Source: CAWKGC01 sp963849005
Lineage (GTDB): Bacteria; Pseudomonadota; Gammaproteobacteria; Burkholderiales; Usitatibacteraceae
Assembly (NCBI GenBank): GCA_963849005.1
Contig: CAWKGC010000011.1
Span: 1-24,252 of the forward strand
Length of the DNA stretch: 24,252 nt
Reading direction: 5' to 3'
Positions 1 to 9,162 of the stretch are shown here, piece by piece. The position numbers and the translations under genes are program-made. The notes under the pieces are model-generated. The model was not told the origin of the DNA, made no database searches, and saw only the letters and a list, made by a program, of their open reading frames with translations. Every line of letters begins with the position of its first letter. The stretch's first letter is position 1.

Positions 1-20
1 ACTCGGGGCGGCCCTCCGGT

Positions 21-1715
21 ATGGTGTCTTTCATGAACAAAGAGGTCGCCATTCCGCTCTCGAAAATCGGCCGCATGCGCTCGAAGCCGAAGGGGCGCGC
101 GGTCGATCCGGCTGCGCGCGCCGAAGTTCTGGCCGTCCTTGGCGCCGCGCCGCTTGGGCGCGAGTACCTGATCGAAAACCTGCACCGCCTCCAGGATCGC
201 TACGGCAGGCTTTCTGCCGCGCATCTCGCGGCGCTGGCCGAAGCGATGAAGCTCTCCATGGCCGAGGTCTACGAAGTCGCGACCTTCTACCACCACTTCG
301 ACGTCGTGAAGGAAGGCGATGCCTCGCCTGCGAAACTCACGGTGCGCGTCTGCGACACGCTCTCTTGCCAGATGGCGGGGGCCGCCGGCCTGATCGACCG
401 CCTCAAGGCCACGCTCGGCCCGGACGTGCGCGTGATGGCGGCACCGTGCATCGGCCGCTGCGCCGAGGCGCCGGCGGTGTGCGTCGGCCAGAACGCCTTC
501 GGCAACGCCACCGCGGAGAAGGTCGGCAACGCGATCAAGCAGGAAACCCTGAAGGCGCCGCGCACCAGCCACATCGGCTACGTCCAGTATCGCGAGGAGG
601 GCGGCTACGCGCTCTGGGCCGACTGCGTTTCGGGCAAGCGCGACGTCGAGTCGGTCATCAAGGTCATGGAAGATTCCACGCTCCGCGGCCTGGGCGGCGC
701 GGGATTCCCGGCCGGCCGCAAATGGCGCATCGTGCGCGCCGAAGCGGGCCCCCGCTACATGGCGGTCAACATCGACGAGGGCGAGCCCGGGACCTTCAAG
801 GACCGCCACTTCCTCGAACGCGATCCGCACCGCTTCCTCGAAGGCATGCTGGTTGCCGCGTGGGCGGTGGGCATCGAACGCATCTGGATCTACCTGCGCG
901 ACGAATACCACGCCTGCCGCGAAATGCTGGAGCGCGAGATCGCGGCACTTGAGGCCGACCCGCCCGCGAAGCTTCCCGAGATCAACCTTCGCCGTGGCGC
1001 GGGCGCCTACATCTGCGGGGAGGAATCCGCGATGATCGAGTCGATCGAAGGCAAGCGCGGCATGCCGCGCCTGCGCCCGCCGTACGTCGCGCAGGTCGGC
1101 GTGTTCGGCCGCCCGACGCTCGAGCACAACATGGAAACGCTCTTCTGGGTGCGCGAGATCGTCGAGAAGGGCGCCGGCTGGTTCGCCTCGCAGGGGCGCA
1201 ACGGCCGCAAGGGGCTGCGTTCGTTCTCGGTGTCGGGCCGCGTGAAGAAGCCTGGCGTGCACGTGGCGCCCGCGGGCATCACGGTGAAGGAACTCATCGA
1301 CGAATATTGCGGCGGGATGGCCGAGGGCCACGCGCTTTACGCCTACCTCCCGGGCGGCGCATCCGGCGGGATACTCCCCGCCGTGATGGGCGACATCCCG
1401 CTCGACTTCGACACGCTGCAGCCGCACGGCTGCTTCATCGGCTCGGCCGCCGTGATAGTCCTTTCGCAACAAGACAAGGCGCGCGACGCCGCCACGAACC
1501 TGATGCGCTTCTTCGAGCACGAGTCGTGCGGGCAGTGCACGCCCTGCCGGGTTGGGACCGCAAAGGCGGCACAATTGATGGAACAGCCGAAGTGGGACGC
1601 TGCGCTCCTCGAGGAACTCTCGCAGGTGATGGGCGATGCTTCCATCTGCGGGCTCGGGCAGGCTGCGCCCAACCCGATCCGCTGCGTCTTGAAGCACTTT
1701 GCTGACGAGGTTTGA
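21..1715 (+). CDS. fdsB: NAD-dependent formate dehydrogenase, fused gamma/beta subunit (FdsG-FdsB, NuoE-NuoF like)
   Basis: Diaphorase part of the cytosolic molybdenum formate dehydrogenase; it passes electrons from formate oxidation to NAD+. The 564 residues hold two modules that are often separate genes. Residues about 30-180 are a NuoE-like thioredoxin-fold [2Fe-2S] domain with Cys111, Cys116, Cys143 and Cys147. Residues about 190-560 are NuoF-like: a glycine-rich FMN site (RGLGGAGFPAGRKW, about 223-236), an NAD-binding stretch (GAGAYICGEES, about 327-337) and a [4Fe-4S] site at Cys503, Cys506, Cys509 and Cys543. The reading frame is intact. No clear Shine-Dalgarno site precedes either ATG 21 or ATG 33, so the start is unsettled. 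The catalytic subunit fdsA follows on the same strand after a 177-nt gap that contains an inverted repeat. NuoEF of complex I is the alternative, but the adjacent fdsA decides for formate dehydrogenase. Confidence 0.93.
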   Translation: MVSFMNKEVAIPLSKIGRMRSKPKGRAVDPAARAEVLAVLGAAPLGREYLIENLHRLQDRYGRLSAAHLAALAEAMKLSMAEVYEVATFYHHFDVVKEGDASPAKLTVRVCDTLSCQMAGAAGLIDRLKATLGPDVRVMAAPCIGRCAEAPAVCVGQNAFGNATAEKVGNAIKQETLKAPRTSHIGYVQYREEGGYALWADCVSGKRDVESVIKVMEDSTLRGLGGAGFPAGRKWRIVRAEAGPRYMAVNIDEGEPGTFKDRHFLERDPHRFLEGMLVAAWAVGIERIWIYLRDEYHACREMLEREIAALEADPPAKLPEINLRRGAGAYICGEESAMIESIEGKRGMPRLRPPYVAQVGVFGRPTLEHNMETLFWVREIVEKGAGWFASQGRNGRKGLRSFSVSGRVKKPGVHVAPAGITVKELIDEYCGGMAEGHALYAYLPGGASGGILPAVMGDIPLDFDTLQPHGCFIGSAAVIVLSQQDKARDAATNLMRFFEHESCGQCTPCRVGTAKAAQLMEQPKWDAALLEELSQVMGDASICGLGQAAPNPIRCVLKHFADEV

Positions 1716-1736
1716 GTGTCAAGGCTGAAAATCATT

Positions 1737-1875
1737 TGGAACCGCCGATGAACGCCGATGAACGCCGATAAAAGCATGAGTGTGGGTGGCTTCGACGACC
1801 TCCCTGCACGCTCGAACCAAACCCAGAGTTGCCTTTGGTTTTATCGGCGTTCATCGGCGTTCATCGGCGGTTCCA
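1737..1875. repeat. REPIN-like element: perfect 37-bp inverted repeat built from 10-bp units
   Basis: The left arm (1737-1773) and right arm (1839-1875) are perfect reverse complements, separated by 65 nt. Each arm contains three successive copies of a 10-bp unit, GCCGATGAAC, the last one varied to GCCGATAAAA. As RNA the arms would form a very stable hairpin between fdsB and fdsA. Two short palindromic-repeat units facing each other resemble REP/REPIN elements. I recall related GCGTTCATC-type repeats from intergenic regions of many proteobacteria but cannot check this here. The element encodes no protein. Confidence 0.9.
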
Positions 1876-1892
1876 TAGGGGTTTAAACACAA

Positions 1893-4713
1893 ATGAACGC
1901 GATGAACGAACCCGTAGCGGCAGCTGAAGTGATCGACTTCACGCTGAACGGAGAAAAGATCTCGGCGGTTTCAGGCGAAACGATCATCCAAGCGGCGAAG
2001 CGCCACGGGGTGGACATCCCGCACCTTTGCTACAAGGAAGGCTACCGAGCCGACGGCAACTGCCGCGCGTGCGTCGTAGAGATCAAGGGCGAGCGCGTGC
2101 TGGCGCCGTCGTGCTGCCGGCACCCGTCGAACAACATGGAGGTGTCGTCCACCTCGGCGCGCGCGTTGCACTCGCAGAAGCTGGTGATGGAACTGCTGGT
2201 GGCGGACGCGCCGAAGGCGGACCTGAAGCCTGGCGCCAACGAGCTTGCGCATTGGGCGAACGAACTCGGCGTCACGCGTTCGCGCTTCGCCGCGCGCGAG
2301 CAGCCGGAGGCGGACCACTCGCACCCGGCGATGACGGTCAACCTCGACGCCTGCATCCAGTGCACGCGTTGCGTGCGTGCCTGCCGCGAGGAGCAGGTGA
2401 ACGACGTCATCGGCTACGCTTTCCGCGGGTCGCACTCGAAGATCGTTTTCGACTTCGACGACCCGATGGGCGAGTCCACTTGCGTGGCCTGCGGCGAGTG
2501 CGTGCAGGCGTGCCCGACCGGCGCGCTCGCGCCGGCGAAGAAGGCCTACGAGGTCGTCGCCGACAAGCTGGTCGACTCGGTCTGCCCCTACTGCGGCGTC
2601 GGCTGCCAGCTCACCTACCACGTAAAGGACAACACCATCGTCCGGGTCGAAGGGCCGAGACGGCCCGGCCAACCACGAGCGCCTGTGCGTGAAGGGCCGC
2701 TTCGGCTTCGACTACGTGCACCACAAGCAGCGCCTCACCAAGCCACTCATCCGCAAGGAGGGCGTCGCGAAGCACGCCGATTTCACGGTGGACCCGAACA
2801 ACTGGCGCGAGGTGTTCCGTGAAGCGACCTGGGAAGAGGCCCTCGACCTTGCCGCCTCGGGGCTCAAGAAAGTGCGCGACAAGAAGGGCCCGAACGCGCT
2901 CGCCGGCTTCGGCAGCGCCAAGGGCTCCAACGAGGAGGCGTACCTTTTCCAGAAGCTGGTGCGCACCGGCTTCGGCTCGAACAACGTGGATCACTGCACG
3001 CGGCTTTGCCACGCATCCTCGGTAGCGGCGCTGCTCGAAGGCATCGGCTCGGGTGCGGTGTCGAACCAGGTGTCCGACGTGGCGAACGCCGAAGTGATTT
3101 TCCTGATCGGCTCGAACCCGACATCGAACCACCCGGTCGCGGCGACCTTCATCAAGAACGCGGTGAGAAGGGGTGCGAAGTTGGTCGTCGCCGATCCGCG
3201 CCGCACCGACATCTCGCGCCACGCGTGGCGGAACCTGCAGTTCAATGCCGACACCGACGTGGCGCTGCTCAACGCGATGATCTTCACCATCCTCGAGGAA
3301 AACCTCGTCGATCCCGAGTTCATCCGCACGCGCACCAGCGGCTTCGAAGCGCTCAAGGAGAATGCGCGCGGGTTCAGTCCCGAGATCATGGCGCCGATCT
3401 GCGGCATCCCGGCCGGGACCATTCGCGAAGTCGCGCGCGCCTACGCGACCTCGAAGGCCTCGATCATCCTCTGGGGCATGGGCATTTCGCAGCACGTCCA
3501 CGGCACCGACAACGCGCGCTGCCTGATCGCGCTCACGCTCATGACCGGGCAGATCGGCAAGCCCGGCTCGGGACTGCATCCTCTGCGCGGCCAGAACAAC
3601 GTGCAGGGCGCATCCGACGCGGGACTGATCCCGATGATGTTCCCGGACTACCAGCGCGTCGACAACCCCGAGGCCAACAAGCGCTTCGAGAAGCTCTGGG
3701 GCATGGCGCTCGACAAGAAGCCGGGCCTCACCGTGGTCGAGATCATGGACGCGGCGTGCGAAGGCAGGATCAAGGGCATGTACGTGATGGGCGAAAACCC
3801 GGCGATGTCGGACCCCAACGCCTCGCATGCGCGCGAAGGGCTGGCGAACCTCGACATCCTCGTGGTGCAGGACATCTTCCTCACCGAGACCGCGTACCTT
3901 GCCGACGTGGTTCTCCCCGCTTCGGCGTGGCCGGAGAAGATGGGCACGGTCACCAACACCGACCGCATGGTGCAGCTCGGCCGCCGCGCGCTCGACATGC
4001 CGGGCGACGCGAGGCAGGACCTGTGGATCATCCAGCAGCTTGGCGCCCGCCTCGGCCTGAAATGGAACTACAGCGGCCCGGAAAGCGGCGTCGCGCAGGT
4101 GTACGAGGAAATGCGCACGGCGATGAATTCGATCACGGGCATCTCCTGGGAGCGGCTCGAGGAGCATTCCAGCGTGACCTATCCCTGCTTGAGCGAAAGC
4201 GACCCCGGCCAGCCGGTGGTCTTCACCGAGAAGTTCCCGACCAGGGACGGCAGGGGCAAGTTTGTCCCGGCCGACATCATCCCCGCCAACGAACGCCCGG
4301 ACGGCGAGTATCCCTTCGTGCTCATCACCGGGCGCCAGCTCGAGCATTGGCATACGGGCTCGATGACGCGGCGCGCGTCGGTGCTCGATGCGATCGAGCC
4401 GCAGGCCGTGGTGTCGATGCATCCGCTCGATCTCGACCAGCTCGGCGCCTTGCCGGGCGACGTGGTCACGGTGGGATCGAGCCGCGGCGAGATCGCCTCA
4501 GCGGCCCGCGCCGACGACGGCACGCCGCGCGGCGCGGTCTTCATCCCGTTCGCCTTCTACGAGGCGGCGGCCAACCTGCTCACCAATCCCGCGCTCGACC
4601 CGTTTGGCAAGATCGCCGAGCTCAAGTATTGTGCGGTGCAGGTAAGGAAGGGCGGCACGCTTGCCGCCCTCACCAGCTACGGCGGCGGCCAGTCCTTCGC
4701 TTCGGCTCCATAA
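1893..4713 (+). CDS. fdsA: NAD-dependent formate dehydrogenase catalytic (alpha) subunit FdsA, with one frameshift
   Basis: Molybdenum bis-MGD subunit that oxidises formate to CO2 and feeds electrons through iron-sulfur clusters to FdsB. The N-terminal part has a [2Fe-2S] ferredoxin domain (Cys46, Cys57, Cys60, Cys74), two [4Fe-4S] motifs (Cys154/157/160/164 and Cys197/200/203/207) and the proximal cluster motif CPYCGVGC (231-238). The coding frame breaks after VEG near 2652-2656: the upstream frame runs on to 2822, while the conserved continuation (GPANHERLCVKGRFGF) is in the next frame, ending at 4713. Removing one base from GGGCC restores a 939-residue protein of normal FdsA size. The catalytic residue is Cys372 in corrected numbering (codon 3007-3009, in CTRLCHASS), so this is the Cys, not the Sec, form. 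FdsC and FdsD are not found downstream. One extra base in the consensus is more likely than a dead gene, since everything after it is well conserved. Confidence 0.92.
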
Positions 4714-4715
4714 AC

Positions 4716-4723
4716 GGGAGGGG
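4716..4723 (+). promoter_or_regulatory. Shine-Dalgarno site of the Bug receptor
   Basis: GGGAGGGG lies 4 nt before ATG 4728. It fixes the start of the receptor within a longer open frame that runs in from upstream, and it sits right after the fdsA stop. Confidence 0.75.
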
Positions 4724-4727
4724 ATTC

Positions 4728-5705
4728 ATGAAATTCATGCGCGCGGCAGCCGCCGCTGCAGGTATTGCGCTTTGCGCCCTTGCAACGGGGGCGCTGGCGC
4801 AGGCCGCCTGGCCGTCGAAGCCGGTGAAGATCATCTCGGTCTTCCCGCCGGGAGGGTCAGTGGACCAGGTGGCGCGGATCTTCGCGCAGCAACTCACCGT
4901 GCAGACGGGCCAGCAGTTCATCGTCGAGAACAAGGGCGGGGCATCGGGGTCGATCGGCGCGGCGGCGATCGCGACCTCGCCGCCTGACGGCTACACCTTC
5001 GGCGTCGTCTTCGACACGCATGGCGTCAACCCGTCGCTGATCCCGAACCTGCCGTTCAACACCACCAAGGACCTCGCCTCCGTGATGCTGGTGGGCACCT
5101 CTCCGATGGCCATCGTCGCGCACGTCGGCCAGCCCTACAAGGATTTCAAGGACGTGCTCGCCGCTTCGAAAGCCAAGCCGGGGAGCGTTTCCTACGGCTC
5201 GATCGGCACCGGCAGCCTCGGCCACCTTGCCATGACGCAGATCGGCAACCAGGCGGGCGTCGAGTTCAACCACATTCCCTATCGCGGCGGCGGGCCGCTG
5301 ATGACCGACGCGCTCGGCGGGCAGGTGCCGGTGGCGATCGGCACGGTGTTCCTGGTGACGCCGCACGTGAAGGGCGGCAAGGTGAAGGCGCTGGCCGTCA
5401 CCTCCGCCAAGCCGTCGGCGCAATTGCCGGGCGTGGCGCCGGTCGCCGACCAGGGTGTTCCCGGTTTTTCGGCGCTCGCGTGGTGGGGCGTGATAGCGCC
5501 TGCCGGCACGCCGCCCGCGATCATGAAACGCATGAACGAGGAGCTGAACAAGGCGCTGAAGACCCCGGCGGTCGCGGAGAAGCTCACCGCGCAGGGCATG
5601 GACATCATCGGCGGCGATCCCGCGGAACTCGACAAGTTCCTGAAGGCCGAGATCGATCGCTGGGCAAAAGTGGTCAAGGACAACAAGATCAAGGCGGGGG
5701 ACTGA
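4728..5705 (+). CDS. Bug family periplasmic receptor (TctC type tripartite tricarboxylate transporter)
   Basis: Extracytoplasmic binding protein of 325 residues. Residues 1-24 form a signal peptide ending in ALAQA. The mature part shows Bug hallmarks: a start WPSKPVKIISVFPPGGSVD, the NKGGASGSIGA loop, the DGYTFG motif near residue 90, PYRGGGPLMTDALGGQV in the middle, and APAGTPPAIMKRMNEELNKAL near the C-terminus. Bug proteins bind small carboxylates or amides; the ligand cannot be told from sequence. No TctA or TctB membrane subunits are nearby, as is usual for the many orphan Bug genes of Burkholderiales. The start follows the fdsA stop by 14 nt, and the next gene overlaps the stop (TGATG), so the gene is probably cotranscribed with both neighbours. 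The tartrate/malate dehydrogenase two genes downstream makes a hydroxy-dicarboxylate a plausible ligand, which is inference. Confidence 0.93.
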   Translation: MKFMRAAAAAAGIALCALATGALAQAAWPSKPVKIISVFPPGGSVDQVARIFAQQLTVQTGQQFIVENKGGASGSIGAAAIATSPPDGYTFGVVFDTHGVNPSLIPNLPFNTTKDLASVMLVGTSPMAIVAHVGQPYKDFKDVLAASKAKPGSVSYGSIGTGSLGHLAMTQIGNQAGVEFNHIPYRGGGPLMTDALGGQVPVAIGTVFLVTPHVKGGKVKALAVTSAKPSAQLPGVAPVADQGVPGFSALAWWGVIAPAGTPPAIMKRMNEELNKALKTPAVAEKLTAQGMDIIGGDPAELDKFLKAEIDRWAKVVKDNKIKAGD

Positions 5706-6139
5706 TGCGCGCGATCGGCACTCTGGCAGGTTTCGTTTTCGCGCTCGCGCTGGTCTCAGGCTGCGCCATGATGCGCAGCGGGGGCGCGGTGGATCCGGCG
5801 CTCACCGGCACCTGGCTTCCGGTCAAGGCGGAACTTTCGGGCAAGCCCTTCAACTTCGTGAAGGACTTCCGCCTCGAGGTGACGGGCGACAAGTTCGTCA
5901 CGCAGGGCGGCGCGCAGAAGGACGTCGGCCGCCTGGCGTTCGTCGACGGCGACCCGCGCGGCGTGGACGTGATCGGCGACGAGGGCACCAACAAGGGCCA
6001 GACCCTGCCGGCGATCTATCGCGTCTCCGGGGACCAGCTCGAGGTTTGCTACGACCTTTCGGGCAAGGAGCGGCCGAAGGAATTCGCGACCAGGCCCGAC
6101 ACGCGGCTTTTCCTCATCACCTACAAGCGCAAGGCCTGA
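5705..6139 (+). CDS. Lipoprotein with TIGR03067-like domain
   Basis: Predicted 144-residue lipoprotein. Residues 1-19 are a hydrophobic signal followed by the lipobox LVSGC with Cys20 as the lipidation site. The rest is one small domain: GTWLPVKAELSGKP at its start, GDKFVTQGG, a DGDPRGVDVIGDEGTNKGQ segment, an IYRVSGDQLEVCYDLSG strand pair and a final PDTRLFLITYKRK. I recognise this order from the TIGR03067 family, best known from planctomycetes, whose function is unknown. The start codon overlaps the stop of the Bug receptor (TGATG), indicating translational coupling. The dehydrogenase gene begins 3 nt after its stop. Confidence 0.82.
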   Translation: MRAIGTLAGFVFALALVSGCAMMRSGGAVDPALTGTWLPVKAELSGKPFNFVKDFRLEVTGDKFVTQGGAQKDVGRLAFVDGDPRGVDVIGDEGTNKGQTLPAIYRVSGDQLEVCYDLSGKERPKEFATRPDTRLFLITYKRKA

Positions 6140-6142
6140 AGC

Positions 6143-7207
6143 ATGCGCGAGTACCGCATCGCGGTCGTACCCGGCGACGGCATCGGCAAGGAAGTCGTTC
6201 CCGAGGGCATGCGGCTGCTTGCCGCGGTGGAGAAGCGCGTCGGCGGCTTCCATTGCGCGGGGACCGAATTCCCGTGGGGCTCGGACTACTACCGCAAGCA
6301 CGGCGTGATGATGCCCGAAGACGGCAATGAAACATTGAGGCCGTTCGACGCGATCCTGTTCGGCGCGGTGGGCGACCCGGGACTGCCCGACCACCTCACG
6401 CTCTGGGGGCTGCGACTCAAGATCTGCCAGGGCTTCGACCAGTACGCCAACGTGCGCCCGACGCGCATCTTTCCCGGCATCGCGACGCCGCTCGCCAACC
6501 GCGGCCCGGGCGACATCGACTGGGTGATCGTGCGCGAGAACACCGAGGGCGAGTATTCCGGCGCCGGCGGGCGCGTGCATCGTGGCCTGCCCAATGAGGT
6601 GGCGACCGAAGTCTCGGTCTTCACGCGCCACGGCGTGGAGCGCGTGATGCGCTTTGCCTTCGCGCTGGCGCGCTCGCGCCCGCGCAAGCACCTGACCGTG
6701 ATCACCAAGTCGAACGCGCAGCGCCACGGCATGGTGATGTGGGACGAGATCGCCGTCGAAGTGGCGAAGGATTTCCCGGACGTCGCCGTGAGGAAGCTCC
6801 TCGTGGATGCGGCGACGGTGGTGATGGTGCAGGACCCGCGCTCGATCGACACGGTGGTGGCGACCAACCTGCATGCCGACATCCTCTCCGACCTTGCCGG
6901 CGCGCTCGCGGGAAGCCTCGGCATCGCGCCCACCGCGAACCTGAATCCCGAGCGCGTTTTCCCGTCGATGTTCGAGCCGATCCACGGCTCGGCATTCGAC
7001 ATCATGGGCAAGGGGCTCGCCAACCCGATCGCGACCTTCTGGACCGTGGCGATGATGCTCGAGCACCTCGGCGAAAAGCCCGCCTCGGATGCGGTAATGC
7101 GCGCGATCGAGGCGATTGCCCGCGACCCCAAGGCGCACACGCGCGACCTCGGCGGCACGGCCCGCACGACCGAAGTGACAGACGCGGCGATCGCCGCGCT
7201 GGGGTAG
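6143..7207 (+). CDS. Tartrate dehydrogenase / D-malate dehydrogenase (TtuC/DmlA type, isocitrate-isopropylmalate dehydrogenase family)
   Basis: NAD-dependent beta-decarboxylating dehydrogenase of 354 residues, full length for the family. It opens with the family signature VVPGDGIGKEVVPEG and continues with WGSDYYRKHG and FGAVGDPGLPDHLTLWGLRL, which fit TtuC/DmlA better than LeuB or Icd. The substrate and metal site follow: FDQYANVRP, VRENTEGEYSG, a Lys/Asn pair in ITKSNAQRHG, and the metal-ligand aspartates in NLHADILSDLAG. The cofactor loop EPIHGSAFDIMGKGLANP is present. Likely reactions are D-malate to pyruvate and CO2, or oxidation/decarboxylation of tartrate; sequence alone does not separate them, so no symbol is given. 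It lies 3 nt downstream of the lipoprotein gene and looks like the last gene of the run starting at fdsB. Confidence 0.9.
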   Translation: MREYRIAVVPGDGIGKEVVPEGMRLLAAVEKRVGGFHCAGTEFPWGSDYYRKHGVMMPEDGNETLRPFDAILFGAVGDPGLPDHLTLWGLRLKICQGFDQYANVRPTRIFPGIATPLANRGPGDIDWVIVRENTEGEYSGAGGRVHRGLPNEVATEVSVFTRHGVERVMRFAFALARSRPRKHLTVITKSNAQRHGMVMWDEIAVEVAKDFPDVAVRKLLVDAATVVMVQDPRSIDTVVATNLHADILSDLAGALAGSLGIAPTANLNPERVFPSMFEPIHGSAFDIMGKGLANPIATFWTVAMMLEHLGEKPASDAVMRAIEAIARDPKAHTRDLGGTARTTEVTDAAIAALG

Positions 7208-7274
7208 CGCCCGGGCCGACCCCTCGCGCCGCCTGCGCTCCCGTGGCGCGGTGCGGCGTGAAGCACTGATTCGT

Positions 7275-7294
7275 TGCTGCTAGACTCGACTGCG
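7275..7294 (+). promoter_or_regulatory. Extended -10-like box immediately upstream of a GTG start
   Basis: TGCTAGACT (-10 hexamer TAGACT at 7281-7286) fits the extended -10 pattern TGnTAnnnT. The GTG start at 7294 lies 7 nt past the hexamer and no Shine-Dalgarno site is present, so the transcript could be leaderless. No good -35 is visible. Confidence 0.35.
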
Positions 7295-9105
7295 TGCAAC
7301 CCAAGCTCTGGCAATCCCAGCTCGCCGCGCACCTCGCCCAGCTGTTCGACGCCGCCGATCCGGGCTTCCTCGCCGAGATCGAAGCCAACGCCGAACGGAT
7401 CTCGCTCGCGGGCGGCGAGACGCTGTTCGAGCGCGGCGACCGGGGCGACGCGGCGTACATCGTCATCAGCGGCAGGCTGCGCATCGTCGATGGCGCGCGT
7501 TCCCTCAACGAGGTCGGCGCGGGCGAGACGCTCGGCGAGATGGCGCTGCTTTCCGGCGCGCCCCGCGCCGCGACGGTGCTCGCGATGCGCGACTCGTTGC
7601 TGGCGAAGCTCCCCGCCGAGTTGTTCAACCGCCTCGTCCAGCAGCATCCGGGCATGCTGCGGCGGATCGCCGGCTTGCTCGTGGAGCGGTTGCGGAGCGC
7701 CGCGGCGTCGACGGCGCCGGCGCGCGCGAGCGTGCGGACGATCGCCGTCATGCCCGCGAACGGCAACGCGCAGGCTGCCCTGTTCGCGCGGCGGCTTGCC
7801 GACGCGCTCGCGGCCCACGGCGCGACGCTCCATCTCGACGCGGCGCGCGTCGACCGGGAACTCGGCGCCGCGGGCATCGCGGGATCCGCCGACGGCGACC
7901 CGCAAAGCGTCCGGCTGGTCGAGTGGCTGAACGAGCAGGAGCTGCGCCACCGTTTCGTCCTGTACGAATGCGGGCCGAATGACGCGCGGTGGAGCGCGCG
8001 CGCAGTCCGGCAGGCCGATCATGTGCTCTTCGTCGCAGATGCGAACGGCAAGAACGATCTGCGCACGGCCGAACGCCGCCTCGCGCGGGGCCCGCAGCGC
8101 GCGCACGCGCCACGCGCGAGCCTCGTCCTGCTGCGTCCCGCGGCGAGCGTGCCGCCGGCCGGCACGGCGGGCATGCTCGACGGCGCCGGGGTGGACGCGC
8201 ACTACCACGTTGCCATGGATTCGCCGGCCGACTTCGCGCGCCTCGCGCGCTGCCTCGCCGGCGAAGGCATCGGGCTGGTCCTCGGCGGAGGCGGGGCGCG
8301 CGGGTTCGCGCATATCGGCGTGCTGCGCGCGCTCGCCGAGGCCGGCGTGCCGATCGACTGGGTGGGCGGCACGAGCATCGGTTCGATCATTGCCGCTTTC
8401 ATCGCGCAGCAGGCGCCCGCGGACGACGTCCTTTCGCGCTGCCGGGAGTACTTCCGCGCGATCCGCGATCCGACGCTGCCGATCGTCGCGCTGCTGCAGG
8501 GCCGGCGCATCCGCGGCCGGCTCGAGGATGCATTCGGCGCGGCGGCGATCGAGGATCTGCCGCTGCCCTTCCTGTGCGTTTCGACCAACCTCTCGCGCGC
8601 GGCGCAAGCGGTGCACGAGCGCGGCCCCCTCGTGCACGCGATCCGCGCCAGCATCGCGCTGCCGGGAATCCTGCCGCCGATGCGCCTGGGCGCGGACCTG
8701 CACGTCGACGGCGGGCTCGTGAACAACCTGCCGATCGACGTGATGGCGGCGAAGCCCGAGATCGGCGCGGTGATCGCGGTCGACGTCAGCGCCGACACCG
8801 AGATGGCGGCCCCGGCGGGCTTCGAGTCGGAGCTTTCCGGCTGGCAGGTGTTGTGGGAGCGGTTCTTCCCGCTCGCCGGGCGTGACAGGCCGCCGTCGAT
8901 CATGACCGTGCTCACGCGCAGCACGTTCGTCGCGAGCGTTCACTGGGGGCGCGAGCGGCGCACCGCGGAGCAGGCGAGCCTGTATGTGAACGTCGCGCTT
9001 GCCGACCTGCGCCTGCTTGCGTTCGAGAGGATCGACGACATCGCAGCGCGTGGATACGAAGCGGCGCGCGAGCCCGTGCTGGAATGGTGGAAATCGCGTT
9101 CCTAG
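7294..9105 (+). CDS. Patatin-like phospholipase with N-terminal cyclic-nucleotide-binding domain
   Basis: Predicted serine lipid hydrolase of the neuropathy-target-esterase/RssA group, 603 residues. Residues about 20-130 form a cNMP-binding domain with a phosphate-binding cassette around GEMALLSGAPRAATV (81-95). Residues about 145-320 are a linker domain resembling the Rossmann-like middle part of NTE proteins. Residues about 327-480 are the patatin core: oxyanion-hole glycines GGGGARG (331-337), nucleophile Ser361 in GGTSIGS, and the catalytic Asp472 in VDGG. All catalytic residues are present, so an active enzyme is expected; lysophospholipids are the usual substrates. No transmembrane segment is seen, so it is cytosolic or peripheral. 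The start is GTG without a Shine-Dalgarno site. The 86-nt gap after the dehydrogenase suggests its own promoter. Confidence 0.92.
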   Translation: MQPKLWQSQLAAHLAQLFDAADPGFLAEIEANAERISLAGGETLFERGDRGDAAYIVISGRLRIVDGARSLNEVGAGETLGEMALLSGAPRAATVLAMRDSLLAKLPAELFNRLVQQHPGMLRRIAGLLVERLRSAAASTAPARASVRTIAVMPANGNAQAALFARRLADALAAHGATLHLDAARVDRELGAAGIAGSADGDPQSVRLVEWLNEQELRHRFVLYECGPNDARWSARAVRQADHVLFVADANGKNDLRTAERRLARGPQRAHAPRASLVLLRPAASVPPAGTAGMLDGAGVDAHYHVAMDSPADFARLARCLAGEGIGLVLGGGGARGFAHIGVLRALAEAGVPIDWVGGTSIGSIIAAFIAQQAPADDVLSRCREYFRAIRDPTLPIVALLQGRRIRGRLEDAFGAAAIEDLPLPFLCVSTNLSRAAQAVHERGPLVHAIRASIALPGILPPMRLGADLHVDGGLVNNLPIDVMAAKPEIGAVIAVDVSADTEMAAPAGFESELSGWQVLWERFFPLAGRDRPPSIMTVLTRSTFVASVHWGRERRTAEQASLYVNVALADLRLLAFERIDDIAARGYEAAREPVLEWWKSRS

Positions 9106-9162
9106 GGGGCCGGGAGACCGATCCTTCCGGGCGAACGCGCCGAATCCCGGACGTGCCGTCGT

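Noticed and set aside
2611..4422. Long minus-strand open frame opposite fdsA, and similar His/Arg-rich frames opposite the dehydrogenase and AsmA-like genes
   Set aside because: These are antisense readings of G+C-rich coding DNA with low-complexity composition and no recognisable domains.
3006..5705. An 899-residue open frame covering part of fdsA and the Bug receptor
   Set aside because: The part before 4728 is an Arg-rich out-of-frame reading of fdsA; only 4728-5705, after a good Shine-Dalgarno site, is a gene.
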